Source: Triatoma infestans
Lineage: Eukaryota > Arthropoda > Insecta > Hemiptera > Reduviidae
Direction of reading: 5' to 3'
NCBI GenBank assembly: GCA_011037195.1
Contig: JAAEAF010006503.1
Coordinates: 27,136-91,135 of the forward strand
DNA: 64,000 nt
In this document: piece after piece, positions 37,195-48,677 of the stretch
Layout: every line of letters starts with the position of its first letter
Numbering within the stretch: position 1 is the first letter of the stretch
Notes under the pieces: generated by a model
Databases searched by the model: none
Seen by the model: only the letters and a program-made list of their open reading frames with translations
Told to the model about the DNA's origin: nothing
Position numbers and translations under genes: made by a program

Positions 37195-38019
37195 AAGTAA
37201 AAATCTTCGGACCTAACCTAATCTTTATTATGTCCCATTTCCTTATCATCTTGCTTACAAAGAATGCTGAAGGCCCGATTAGAGTGGTATTTAGAGAATA
37301 AGAATCTTCTTCCAGCCACACAACATGGCTTCAGAAAGGGCAGAAGCATATATGATTGTCATACTACTCTAATATGCGATATCGAAATGGCATTTACAAG
37401 AAATCAGACTCTGATGGGTCTATTTCTTGATATAAGCGGTGCATACGATAATGTTCACCTGCACTTATTATATAAAAAAATGGTAATGTTGGGGTTCCCT
37501 TCAGAATATGCATACAGAATTATAGATTTAATTTCTAATAGGAATGTCTATGTGAGAGTAAACGGTCAGTTATTTGGGCCTAAAACCAGTCAATTTGGAT
37601 TACCTCAAGGAGGCATCCTAAGTTGTCTTCTGTATGCTATATATGTGTATGAACTGGAGGAAAATATCTCCATTAGCCAATATAATCCAGTAAGCCGATG
37701 GTATCTGCATTTACTCGAGTCAAAAAACTTTCGAATCCTGCATAAAAAAATTAAGTGACATAATGAAAGTCCTGAAAGATTGGAGTACAAGTAATGGTTT
37801 ATCTATACGGCTGAAAAATCAATTGTATGTCCGATTACAAGAAAGAGGAATGTATCTCTAGGGCGCAGTGTCAGGTTAGGCGATTTGAGATTTCCATGTG
37901 AATTTCGGGTAAGATTTCTGGGACTGCATTTAAATCGTAAATTGTCATGAAATATACACCTGCATATGACAATCAAGAAAACTGAAAAATATATTAAAGC
38001 CTTATGAATGATAGCATAC
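37195..38019 (+). pseudogene. LINE reverse transcriptase, left half of an interrupted element
   Basis: Plus strand: CPISLSSCLQRMLKARLEWY, HGFRKGRSIYDCHTTL, LFLDISGAYDNV (first RT aspartate), FGLPQGGILSC, then a one-base shift near 37690. After it DGICIYSSQ stands where the YADD box should be, so the catalytic pair is lost. STSNGLSI, a VRFLGLHLNRKLSWNIHL stretch and KALRMIAY follow. It stops at 38019 against the LTR end of the gypsy remnant. The matching C-terminal piece lies at 42245-42530. Confidence 0.8.
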
Positions 38020-38185
38020 TGTAAGGAGAAATAAAGAGCTAAGAGACCCACTTATACAGGTTTTATTGAACTAGAATTAAGCACATCGTAAACACAGAAG
38101 TACATTTAAGAGAGAACGCTACATACATAAAATGCAACTGACAGGTTACCCGTAGGTTACCAATTTTGGCGGCATTTTCACCACA
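38020..38185 (-). repeat. LTR (3') of a deleted gypsy element
   Basis: On the minus strand it starts TGTGGTGAAAATG right after a purine-rich GGGCGGGGGAGAA tract (polypurine tract, 38186-38198). It contains an AATAAAACC polyadenylation-type motif at about 38060 and ends CTCCTTACA, giving TG...CA ends. At 166 bp it is short for a gypsy LTR. No 5' LTR was found. Confidence 0.65.
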
Positions 38186-39165
38186 TTCTCCCCCGCCCAG
38201 TAGCGAATGTAGTCGGCAAGTTGAGTAGGACTTCGCCGATCTCGGGTAGAACGTCTGAGAGGGGTGCAGCGGGCCCATCATTAGGAGTTTTATCGTTTTG
38301 ACAGTGGTCTATGGGAGCTGCGTAGTCAGTTATTGAGGTAGTTCCAGATGGCGCTTCAGGCTGGTCTTCCATCTCAGATCGGTTTGGTGGGATGTCTTCT
38401 ATTTGGCCCGTCTCTCGAGGAACATCAAAATTCTCCGAGGGTAACTCGAGCGGCTCACCACAAAGAGCTAAATGTCGAGTAGACACGGTAGCCTGCCGAC
38501 CGTCTAATTACTACCCTCGCATACATAAGGTTTGCTTCTATGAGCTCAGCTTCCTTCACCAAGGGCTCGTATTTGCTTTGCCGGACATGTTTTTTCAAAA
38601 GGACTCGTCCAGGAAAGCGAAGGTACCTTTTAGCTTTTCACTTTCTATTATCGAATCAATTACTCTTTGAAAAGCCGCCACCCCGTTCTTCGTACCGAAT
38701 GGTATCCTGGTAAAATGATAAAGTCTCCCTGCCGCCTCGAAGGCGGTGAACTTTTCATCTTCCTCAGGGATTGCAACCTGGTGAGAAGCGCTTGAGATCT
38801 ATAGTGCTGAAGACTGAGTAGTTAGAGATTTTTGCCACAGTATAGATTCTATGCTAGGTATCGGGTACGCGTCGAGGAGTGTAAATCTATTTATAGTCTG
38901 AGAATAGTCTATCACAAGACGCTTTTTATGACTCTGCTGCAAGTTACAAGAACCTGCGCGCGCCAAGGGGAACTGCTCGGCTCTAATATGCCAGTCGACG
39001 ATAGGCTTTCTATTTCTGATTGGATGAACGCTTCATCTTCTTTAGAATGCCGACGAGATTTGACAGCTATTGGGTGACAATCAGGGATTTAAAAATAAGT
39101 TTGCAGGAGGTATACTGGCACACAGTAAGCCACAGATATTGAGGGAGGGTTTGGAGCCTCCAAAA
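38186..39165 (-). pseudogene. Ty3/gypsy pol remnant: RT start fused to integrase tail
   Basis: Minus strand from about 39090: DEAFIQSEIESL, LEPSSSPWRAQVLV, IDYSQTINRFTLLDAYPIPS, a VAIPEEDEKFTAFEAAGRLY stretch, IPFGTKNGVAAFQRVID and KGTFAFLDES. This is the N-terminal half of a gypsy reverse transcriptase. It ends exactly where the second catalytic motif (FLDD) should come. It passes directly into LKKHVRQSKYEPLVKEAELI, the C-terminal end of a gypsy integrase, and a Pro/Glu-rich tail up to the LTR. The rest of RT, RNase H and the integrase core are deleted. A few frame changes are also present. Confidence 0.8.
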
Positions 39166-39215
39166 ACTACCTCTATCCTGGAATGCTATTTTAAAAGCAT
39201 TCTACTTGTTTTTAT

Positions 39216-40265
39216 TTAAATTTGTACAAAACCTGCCCAAGACTTACGTTTTGACTCCTTTACAACCTTCTTAACGTTGGCAACCTTATTTTTATAAAGA
39301 ATAAAGTTAGCCAACGTAGATGAATTTTTATATGTAATATATGACTGTTTTCTCAAGTGGATGGCTTTAACGCAATCCGTATTCCACCATGGGTTATGAT
39401 GTTTGAGTTTACCTCTATGTTTGTACAGTGGAATGGCTGCATCACATGCGGTATACAAATGGGAAACAAAAACGTCTAATGATTGAGGTTGTTCAGAATT
39501 TAGTTGTAATTCCAACATTTTGTGTCTGAATTTATCCCTGTCTGCCTCATGTGTATTCCATTTTCTAAATTTATTATATGTAACTAGAGATGTAATTTCT
39601 ATTGTACTTGTATTAATTAGTATGGGTAAATGATCAGAACCAACAGGATCTTGAATCACCTTCCACTCAAATATATGAGCTATGTTACTAGAACATAACG
39701 ATATATCGATGGCCGAGTTGCGCGTTTGAACACGGTTATTAACATATGTTGGCGAACCGTCATGAGAAACACCAGATTCTCATCATGAGCAGCTTCTAAT
39801 AAATTTTTCCCTTTAATATCGGTCCAGTCGGATACCACCGCCGTATGATGACAGTTAAAATCCCCCAGAACCAAAAGGGGTCTTGGTAAACCATTAAAAA
39901 AATGTTTCCATCCCCGCTGCTTATACTGCGATTCCCTGAATTGTATAGAGAAACTATATTTAACCAATCGTTTTCTTTTATTTTGATTTTTACTCCTACA
40001 CTATATAAGCCAGCTATTGTATAGATATTATCAATTATATTATATTCAATTTCGTATGCTAATAAAATGGCTACTCCGGCCTATCCGTCGTCCCTATCAT
40101 GTCGAAATACGTTGAAGCCCCGATGTCTATAATTAATGTGGGGCTTAAACCATGTCTCAGCTAGAGCCACTATCTATATTTATACCACTCGTTTGAATAA
40201 GCGACTCTAATTCTCCTTTTTTTCCTACTACAGATCTAGCGTTCCACTGTACCGAGTATTTTATT
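39216..40265 (-). pseudogene. LINE endonuclease (APE type) domain
   Basis: Minus strand. An N-terminal WNARSVVGKKGELESLI (near 40240) and ETWFKP (near 40160) are the substrate/metal region. VLGDFNCHH (near 39860) is the G-D-F-N motif and GSDHLPILI (near 39640) the S-D-H motif of apurinic-type endonucleases. A linker follows with NPWWNTDCVKAI (near 39390). At least two frame changes are seen (around 39700-39680 and 40000). Confidence 0.8.
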
Positions 40266-40590
40266 TTTCGTAGCAGATGAAGTAGAGAGAGTTTATATGA
40301 TGAATATTGTAATTACAAATTATAATTTATTAGAAAGATTAATTAGATGAAAAAAAAAACACGAAAAGAAAAATTGTGCTTTTCTCTTCCTTTTAAATAT
40401 AAATAAAAATAATAAATGCATTAAAGAGTGAATTTGAGTTAAATAAATAATAATGAAATTAAATAAATGAACAGAACTGTGAGAAATACGACAACCTAGC
40501 TTGATAAGTGAACTATATACTTATATTATATACAAACTAAAATTATATTGCACAGACAAACAACTAGATACTACTTAATTACTTAATTTA

Positions 40591-41908
40591 TTAAGTAAAT
40601 TCATTAAAACTATCAATTCTTTCTTTAATTATTAATTTTAACTTATTATCATCAAGATCATTTATTGAAGTAATATTCATATTTTTCAGAATAGAGTAAA
40701 CAGCCTCAAAAATTATATTAGGATTATTTATAGTAGAGTTTTCTACTTTATCTTTATCGGAAGTGCGATGCGGATTAAATTGCACCAAACCTCCAGGAAC
40801 ATTTTGACTAACTGGTTGATTAAACATTAAATCTTGATCAATCCTATACCCAGCTTTATATTGGGGAGGAGATAACACTCTTTGCCTTTTAATCGTTCTC
40901 TTATAAGAGGCGGTACTAGCAAACACTCTATTAAGTTTCGGATTGCTTTTATTGATTAAAGGAAAAGCATCCATATCGTCGAGATTGGGTAGGGCTTCAG
41001 AGTTTGCAATAGCTGCGAATGAATTATTGTCTATAAAGCCCTTTGCCTCGAAATAAGATACATTGTTAGTGCCCATTATTTGCTTTATAGTTTTTTCTTT
41101 TTTATATTGTGGACAGAGTGCTTGGTTTGTAGCTTCATGAGATAAAGCATCACAATTAACGCATTTATTTTCAGTACCCTGATAGGTATTTACCTCTTGT
41201 GGGCACCACATTTATCACACCTCACAGACCCTTTGCATTGGTCTTGAAAACCACATTCTGAACATATTGGTGTACTTCGCAGCACACATAGTGGGTATAA
41301 ACATACTGCGGTAACGATTGCCCTCTGAGCACAACATAACAGATTGAGTGGGAACGGACTGAACCTCTTTTGTTTGTCTGTCAATGACTTTTCTCTTTAA
41401 TCGTCGCAGTTCTAGTATTTCCATTTTCGAGCCATACGGAAAAGCAATAACCTGTTTAATTTCGTCTTCCGATAGCTCAGTATGAACGCCCCTAATTACA
41501 CCTCGCCTCTGCAGCAAATATTTAGGTATATATGCTTTGAAATTCTTTTCTTTTAAATACCCTGAATTCATTAATTTATTGGCGGATACTGCATTATTAC
41601 ATTCTACCCTGATTCTGTTTCTCCCTAATTTCTTTATAGAATCCACATTTTTAGAAATGTCAGGATGACTTACTGTAATAAGTTTTCCTAAAGACATAGG
41701 ATGAACCCTAGAAATGCCATTATTATCCTTATTTAGACTTTCAATAATTATGAAATGGACCCGGATCTTCTTTTCTATACACCATTTCCACTTTATTTAT
41801 TACTATATTTTCCTCTTTATTTTCCGTTACATCCCCCTTATCACTAATTCTATTTACATCCATATCAATATCAGGAGGCTCCGGCTCCTTCCCCGGAGCT
41901 CGCTGCAT
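40591..41908 (-). pseudogene. LINE ORF1 (gag-like) with zinc knuckles
   Basis: Opens with MQRAPGKEPEPPDIDMDVNR at 41908. A frame break near 41740 interrupts the GPF box. An RNA-binding-like region follows (VSHPDISKNVDSIKKLGRNR, then RIRVECNN). Next come knuckles: CSECGFQDQCKG and CDKCGAHKR near 41270-41195, and CVNCDALSHEATNQALC near 41150. A second frame break lies near 41330-41215. The final part (to 40591) is Asn/Ser-rich and hydrophilic. It would coat the LINE RNA. Knuckle spacing is like that of I/jockey ORF1 proteins. Confidence 0.8.
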
Positions 41909-42244
41909 TCATGTCAAATTAAATTATTTTGTACACCCTTTGTAACGGATATGTACAAAATCGAAAGATAAAAAAATTTCAAATTAAAATAAACTTAAAA
42001 TATGAATACTTAAAATTATAAAATTAAATGAATCCACCACCTAATTACATTAAATACAAAACAAAGGAAAAGAAATTTACTTACCTGTTTGTAGAAAAAG
42101 AAAAGGAGAAAAAAAATTAAAAAGAAAAATGAAATAGAAAAAACCTGTAGCTTATGTATGCCACGCTAGAGAAGTGAACTGCACCTTGAACCGCTCTCAA
42201 CGAGTGCCAAACACAAACTGCAACAGTCATATGAAATAAGTGCC

Positions 42245-42530
42245 AAGGGAACCTTATATAAGAGATTCATACCCTTAGTAGGAAGAAAACCCTGGTTTTA
42301 TACTCTCCCTGCCAAGAAAAGATATCAAAACAATAAATAGGATTAGATGGAACAAGGCAATATGTGGAGCATACCTAGCAAGAATTGGCCAAAAAGAGTC
42401 GAACGTGTGTAATGTATGCAAAGAGAAAGAGGATCCGGAACTTGTGATTATGACATGCAAGAAATATGATACGCAAAGAAAAGTTTACTATATAAACTTT
42501 ATAAAATACTAAAAGCTCCCTTCAGTTATA
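42245..42530 (+). pseudogene. LINE C-terminal zinc knuckle, right half of the interrupted element
   Basis: Plus strand: RKPWFYTLPAKKRYQ-like sequence, then CGAYLARIGQKESNVCNVC-like residues in shifted frames and DPELVIMTCKKYD. This fits the C-x2-C...H/C...C end after the RT of the same LINE type as 37195-38019. A segment of the post-RT region is missing between the halves. Confidence 0.55.
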
Positions 42531-42539
42531 TAGAAATTT

Positions 42540-43975
42540 AAAAAAATATAAATCAAACAACATAATTTAATAATTAAATACATTTTGGATGTAAAAATAA
42601 ATTTTTAATTCTCTATTTATATATCTTTATGTCTGCTAAGGCTAAACATGTTAGCTCTTTATATTATGGAGCTTGAGACAAAGGACGGCGTCACTTTGAG
42701 CCGTATGTTTGCAATGTCGGCAATGAGATGCGCAATAACAACCGTAATATTGAACATAAATGAAATGTTACCGTAAAGTGGAATAAGTACAAACATTACT
42801 ACAATTTCCAGGTTTTATATATATAGATGTGTGTATATATTTCCAGATATTTAGATCTTTAAGTTTAATTAATAAAGATATAACCAGTCAGTAGCAGGAG
42901 TAAAACATTGTTTGTTAGTCAAGTATTTGAAGAGAAGTGTAACAGTGTTTAACTAAACCACAGACTTGTAATGATAATTAATTACAAAACCGTCAAAGAG
43001 TAGCAGCAGCTTCAATCCGTCCGCTTTACCAACGACAGCGCTCTAGCACAGGCTAGAGCTGTCCAACAATCTCATAACTACTTTTGCAACCACTTTGATT
43101 AGATCTGTATCTGGCAATCATAGAGCCATAAGAAGTTTATCTCTGATATACTAGATTCGTTATTAATATTCTAGACCAATATGATGTTCAATTATCACCA
43201 TGTTATTAAATTCGCAATTGCATCTCATTTAATGATTTTATTAGTAACAACAAGAAATGGTTAAAATTAATAAAACTGTATTCTAACTTTTGTATTGCAA
43301 GCCTTTTGGAGTTTCATTTTTTAATTTATATTGTTGTTGAAAAAGATGTGAATATATGATTGTCATTGAATGCTACAGTAGCATGATCTGGAAAGATCAC
43401 GTCCCATACGTGACAACTGTCTTATCTTTGCATCTTGTGCGAAGAGAAAGTTTCCTGGAAATCGATGGTTTCTCACTAAGAATGGCCTCAATCACCCATA
43501 AAAATTACAATCCTTATAATGAAAAACCTTTTCATGAAATTTGCTCATGACAGCGCTTTTAGATCTAAGTATAGAGTAAAATGAAGTATTCAGAATGAGA
43601 AGGATATATGTTCCGAAAGAATCATTTTACTCTCAATCGAAGTCCTATTTTTTTTGTTGGAGTAGCTCATATGTTGGGCCGAAATTTCTTGATTTTAGAG
43701 GGCTAGCATAATGGATAACTGTTTTAAGCGTGAAAGTTAACACATATTTGGATTTATTCAGCTGTCGATCTCCTAGACTGGTGGTTGGTCTATTTATGGA
43801 GCAAATTGGTTCAGGAGGCATACTAGTCTTCAGGGCTTGGTAGCACTAATGGCTGAAGTCAGTGCCACGATTGGAAAAGAATTTAGTGGAGGATGAGGGA
43901 TCGTGCAGGTGGAAATGGTGATCGGTCAGGTTTATAGTGTCTACTGACAATTAACATTGTGTGAAGGATGACCCA
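42540..43975. other. AT-rich stretch, no confident feature
   Basis: No coding motif, terminal repeat or RNA gene recognised. The open frame at 43356-43550 has no recognisable motif. Confidence 0.45.
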
Positions 43976-43987
43976 GACCCGCCTATG

Positions 43988-44180
43988 TTGGATTAGCTCA
44001 GTGGGAGTTACTAAGTTCGAGCCCGTTGCTACCATTACATTTTATCTTTCTAAGTGCCTCTGTAGCTCATTTGTCCGGTGATGGCCAGAGTTGTTTGTTT
44101 TGAAAGAACACTGTCCGGAGGCCTGCAATGCACTGACTGAGAAAACGCTGGGCATCAATGCCCATAGATGTTGACGCGCC
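43988..44180 (+). mobile_element. Diverged copy of the 9425-type SINE (no head)
   Basis: TTGGATTAGCTCAGTGGGAG (A box) starts the tRNA-like part. It is shortened before the B-box-like GTTCGAGCCCG at about 44013. The body has GTCCGGTGATGGCCAGAG and TCCGGAGGCCTGCAATGCAC, matching 9729-9790. The upstream head seen at 9430-9615 is absent. Confidence 0.75.
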
Positions 44181-44184
44181 TTAA

Positions 44185-45300
44185 AAGAAAAATAAACAAA
44201 CAAATTTTACTAGCTTAAATAAAATTTAAAAAATAATAGAAAACTAATAATGATAAATAAAAAAGGACAGGTTTATATATCTAGAGTCAGCCCGAGCGTG
44301 CAATATTTATAAGAGCTTTGCAATCTGTTGAGTTGAGATACTGTTAAAGAGCGAACACCTAGGTGACGAACTATGTGGACGATGTTTTCTCTCTCTAACC
44401 TTAAGAATACTTGGGAAACATTCCGCTTGGTGAGGGGAAATCGTTATTTTTTTTTATTAAAAGTAAACGTTTTAAGAATTCAGTATACATCTTCAAACAA
44501 TAATAGAATAGTTCAAACTAGTGAGTATATACAATGATTATAACATGATATGTTTTATATGTATCAGCTGTAATATACATGTTTCAAAAAAAAAAATTAA
44601 AAACAGAGAAATAGGTAATGTATATATCTTTAATCTGTTATATTTTGATAGAAAGAGATTTTTGCTCCATATATTAAATCTGGCAAAGCTATATACCAAA
44701 CTTTAAATTGGTTGTGATGATTTTAAAAAAATGATGAAAAAGTCAACGATTTAATATTAAATAAGCTGTCATCTGCAAAGAAGTTCATGTTATAATGTCA
44801 TTTTTCAAGACTAGTATATTAAAAAAAAAAAATTTCAAAATATATAACAGCGTCATTATTCTGACACTGATCCAATCACATTGTAACTTGCATTAAAAAA
44901 TGTTATTTTATAATAACACCTATTGTATAATTTAACCTATAAAAATGCCTATTTAAAGTATATTTCATAAATGGATTTTTAGAAGAAAAAGTAATATTAA
45001 GAACTTTCTATATTATTAAATTTAATATTTAATAAACTTTTACTAACACTTTCAATAGTGACTTTTTAACTTCTGAGATTATTCTATTGTTGGTATGCTG
45101 CACGTTTGGGTTGAAGGTGGAAAAACTTGGAAAACAAAAGACTCTTTCCCATTACCGGTTGCTTTCCATGAATTTACCTAGTAGTTGTAAATCACTTCAA
45201 TGTATTTTTTTTTTTTTTTTTAACTGAGCTAATATATGATTTTTTCTCTGCATTTTTGGGCGACGTTCGATGGTTCACGAAGAGGACTATATTTTTTGAA
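44185..45300. other. AT-rich stretch, nothing recognised
   Basis: Dense stops in all frames and several A/T runs. No repeat ends seen. Confidence 0.5.
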
Positions 45301-45419
45301 AGAAAGCTCCTTCCCGGCAGAATTAGATCGCCATAGAGATTTTCATGGAGAAATTAATCCTCATCAGTGTAGAGAGCGTCCAACTTAAAGGGAAAATAAT
45401 CTATCAAATAGGCACCCCA

Positions 45420-46190
45420 GGTTAGGGGGTAATCCTAATCTTTCCATTGCCGGACGTGGAATTCTCGGACTGCGAGACAAATCCGCCTTCACAATCAATA
45501 GGTTAGGTCAATGTCATTCTGGGGATAGCCAAAAGTATGGCGAGGGCATCTCTGAGAGAACATAATCGTCACTAGAGTCTAAGTACTGGGGCAAAACATG
45601 CCAAAATGGTTATGCCAGAGCTGTGTAAAAGAAGAACCAGAGAGACCCTGAGTCTAAGCAGTTATCAGATTTGTCTGCACGATAGTTTCAAGAAACATCT
45701 GCACAAGGTGGGATTATTTGATTCGGAGTCCTTGTGTAGACTGTGTCAGGAGGAGGAGGAGACGGCCTCTCACCTGTTGTTTGATTGCGTCGCAATTGGC
45801 AGAGTGAGATACGAGATCTTCGGCACGTTGAGACAGGAGGAATTCGTACTTCAAGAAGGACTGGTGGGGGGAAGGTCCTGGACCTCATGAAGAGGGGAGG
45901 ATTCCTCTACTAGACATTAAGGAGTTGGCACAATAAGCCTCAATAGGTAGGCTGCAGTGCCTGGGTTAGAGTCCCCCCTCCGTGTCATTTTATTCTATTC
46001 ATTCTAGGTCAGTGTCAGACAAAATTTGGACAAGACAAATATTAAATGTAACAGTTGGGCCATGTGTTGCTTTATGTTCTATTTAATTTCCTTTTTATAT
46101 TCCACTAATATAAGTTTTAGTTTTAAGATTATTTATGTATTTATATAAACGGGTTTAACCCAGTTACAAGGTTACCAAAAATAAAATAAA
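45420..46190 (+). pseudogene. LINE 3' end with CCHC knuckle (jockey/R1-like)
   Basis: Plus-strand frame 45606-45890 contains KKHLHKVGLFDS and CRLCQEEEETASHLLFDC, the C-x2-C-x(8-9)-H-x(4)-C knuckle that ends jockey/R1-type RT proteins. RVRYEIFGTLRQEE follows. Upstream 45430-45600 continues in broken frames. A short 3' UTR follows and ends in TAAAATAAAATA near 46185. Only the C-terminal part of the element is present. Confidence 0.7.
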
Positions 46191-46256
46191 ATATCTATAC
46201 ACTAAAATCAATTGACACAGTAATATTAGACTAAATAATTACTAAAATATAAGTTG

Positions 46257-47581
46257 TTGTGGTGGTTGGTTCCGCAGAGCTGGAAAACCGTGGTAGCCTG
46301 CTTCATTTTGTGGTCATCGACCGGTTTCGGGCGTTCGCCCATCTTCAGGATGCGTTTTTATATAAGTTACTATAAAACTAAAATATTTTCTTAAGGTAAG
46401 GTGTAAGTATAATATAAAAATATAAAAGTAGTTAAAGTAATGAAAATTGGAGGTAAACATAGAAGTCTAAATAAAAATCTGTAGTACACACATCAATCAT
46501 AGATCCTTTCCTAATGAAAATTTAGTAATTTTAAAATTCTACAGGTGAAATGCGGAGAATATCACATTGCAGTTCGTTCGTTGATTCAATTAGTCTGGAA
46601 ATAGGGCTAAATTTTAGAAAGTCTCATAAGTAGTTTTCGAGAATAGGATTTTCTGTCTAATAGTAAACTTTGGCACATGAAAACAGTAAGTTAAGAATGT
46701 AGGAGCAGTCAATTTGGTTGTGTAAGAGTTTATACATGAAAGTCAAATCAGTGTGTCGTCTCATAGAATATAGTCTGAGAAGTCTAGTAGTTTCCATGAT
46801 CAGATCGTACGGTACGTCTAAGTAAGTTCCAGTCTCCCGATACCAAAGAAGACGTAGAAATCTTTGTATGGCTTCAATAGCATCAATATACATTTTCTGA
46901 TAAGGTGACCAGACAGTAGAACAATATCCTAAAATAGGACCTATCAGAACCTTGTAGAAAGTGACCATTACCTGAGGATCCTTAAATTGTTTGGTTGTTC
47001 TCTGAATAAAGCCTAGGTTGTTCTCTAACAAAAATGTTAACAAAATTAATTTAATTTACAAAATTTAAAATCTTTAAAATGATATTGTTTAGAAACGTTT
47101 TGATGAGTTGGCCCTAAAAAAAAAGTGGCACCTCTGTCTCAAAGGAGGAGAGAGAAATGTGCAGGAAGTAGCAGGGAAAAGCATCGAGGGAGTGTACGCG
47201 CACGAGGGTTAGCCCCACGACAGAAATAGATTTGTTAGGACAGTCGACAACAGCAAGTTTGAGAGTGAATGGTTGAGATTTCATAGCTACTGGTAGATTG
47301 AAGAATATCTGATGTGTCACTAGGAACATGTAAATGAGATAGAGCATTCTTTATGAAAATAGCTGTACCTCCAGATGTGCAGCATCGTCTGGATAGTCAG
47401 TTCTGTACGTAGTGTGTAGTCCTTGATACTGAAGGGTGATATGCTTGTGAAGTGAGTCTCTAATAATTATTATGAGGGCACAAACTGTATTTGTATAAGA
47501 CGCTGAGTTTTTTTTGTATAAAGAATATCCTCAAGATGGATGAACGCCACGAAACTAGTCGATGACCACAAAATTGAAGTA
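46257..47581 (-). mobile_element. Internally deleted jockey-like LINE flanked by inverted hammerhead-like ends
   Basis: Minus strand. An endonuclease piece at about 47480-47105 (TTYRTDYPDDAAH, GGTAIFIKNAL-type block in shifted frame) is followed by an RT C-terminal piece at 47043-46590. That piece has FKDPQVMVTFYKVLIGPILG, YCSTVWSPYQKMYIDAIEAI and LKFSPISRLI. The RT core between them is missing. At 46257-46350 (minus) and 47527-47581 (plus) the same sequence occurs in opposite orientation, both with a CTGAAGA-like core and GTCGATGACCACAAAAT. Confidence 0.6.
46324..46348 (-). ncRNA. Hammerhead-ribozyme-like core
   Basis: On the minus strand CTGAAGA (46348-46342) is followed by a GGGCG/CGCCC stem with a two-base loop and GAAAC, then CGGTCGATGACC. 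This is the conserved catalytic core order of hammerheads. The 5' strand of stem III and a GTH cleavage site were not found nearby, so activity is doubtful. Confidence 0.5.
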
Positions 47582-47589
47582 ATCTCATT

Positions 47590-48190
47590 GATATCATAAA
47601 AAAAAACAATCTTTGCGATATAAATATAGCACATCTTAAACATCTTATTTATAAAATCAACTATTTCAATAAACAAATATATAATATACTGAAGTTCTTA
47701 ATAATAGTGTTCAATAATTAATTAATTACAGGTAACTATTTCAATTTGTTTAACTAATTCTATAAAATGAAGTTAAATGATGATTTAGCAAAAACCTGTT
47801 TCTTAATAAAGCGGTCGTTAAACGAGAAATTGTATATTTACTTAATACACTTATGTTCCCTGGAGATGCGTTTCGTTGATTTACTTTGAGTCCGGTCCTT
47901 AATTAACCTTAGTCGGCATGTCCGACTTTGGTGTTCAGTGCAAACAATACTAAAGCATTGAAGTTTACCCAAGATAACTTCTGTACTACAGTGTACCCTG
48001 CTCGCTGCTACAAGCTGGGTTTCTCTACCATACCATCATATCTCAAGTTTTACTACTCTGACCGCTATCCGCGCCACTGTACCGTGTTATCCAAGGTCCT
48101 ACAAATAAGTATATTATTAACTATGTTACAAAAATTGTAAAACTTAAACTGTATATTTTATATATATTACATATATATCTGATGTATCTC
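47590..48190. other. AT-rich stretch, nothing recognised
   Basis: No feature recognised. An open frame at 47928-48140 has no motif. Confidence 0.45.
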
Positions 48191-48261
48191 TTAGTTGGCT
48201 GATCGGCCGGGGGTATCATAAGAAAAACACTAAAAAATTTTTTTAAAGTGTTTTTTATTAA

Positions 48262-48306
48262 TGGCCCGACGTTTCGACAAACATTGTTTGTCTTCTTCAG
48301 GGGCTA
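48262..48306 (-). ncRNA. Hammerhead-ribozyme-like motif of the Penelope-like element
   Basis: Minus strand: CTGAAGA (48300-48294), a perfect 7 bp stem GACAAAC/GTTTGTC with a 3-base loop, then GAAAC (48275-48271) and GTCGGGCC. Hammerhead motifs of this form are known from Penelope-like elements. The cleavage-site strand is not visible in this copy. Confidence 0.65.
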
Positions 48307-48639
48307 TCTATAAAGAAAAAATATACATAAGAATCTAGCTAGCATTAACAGAACAAAAACAAAAACAAAAATGGTAATGGAAAACTAAAAAACAAATTAC
48401 AAAGGTAAATACAGATACTAATATAGAAAAATTATGGAACTATTACAGACCTTGTAAATACAGAATTTGTGTGCTCTATTACATGTTCAATTATGACTGT
48501 GGTCTATGAGTGTACTACCAGTGAAAGGTTGGGAAAGGAACACCGGTGAAAGTAGAGGTAGGAGGGGTGAAGTACCGTTAGGTATTGTTGGAGTGAAAGG
48601 ACTAAGAAGCAGGACAAAAATAATGAACAAGTATATTTT

Positions 48640-48642
48640 AAT

Positions 48643-48677
<35 letters not shown>
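48640..48677 (+). repeat. (TA)n(TG)n microsatellite
   Basis: A run of TA followed by TG dinucleotides, within the 3' region of the Penelope-like element. Confidence 0.9.

Larger units (their letters stand above)
39190..42240 (-). mobile_element. LINE (I/jockey type) with 5' UTR, ORF1 and endonuclease, cut before RT
   Basis: Minus strand, nested in the LINE at 37195-42530. A likely 5' UTR runs from about 42240 to 41909. ORF1 follows at 41908-40591, then the endonuclease region at about 40265-39216. The element ends at about 39190, where the gypsy remnant begins, so the reverse transcriptase is absent. It carries frameshifts in both ORFs. Neither sequence nor boundary proves whether the gypsy element inserted into this LINE or a deletion joined them. 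Confidence 0.75.

Noticed and set aside
48262..48306. Claim of an active hammerhead ribozyme
   Set aside because: Only the core and stem II are visible; the strand with the cleavage site could not be found, so it is reported as a motif only.
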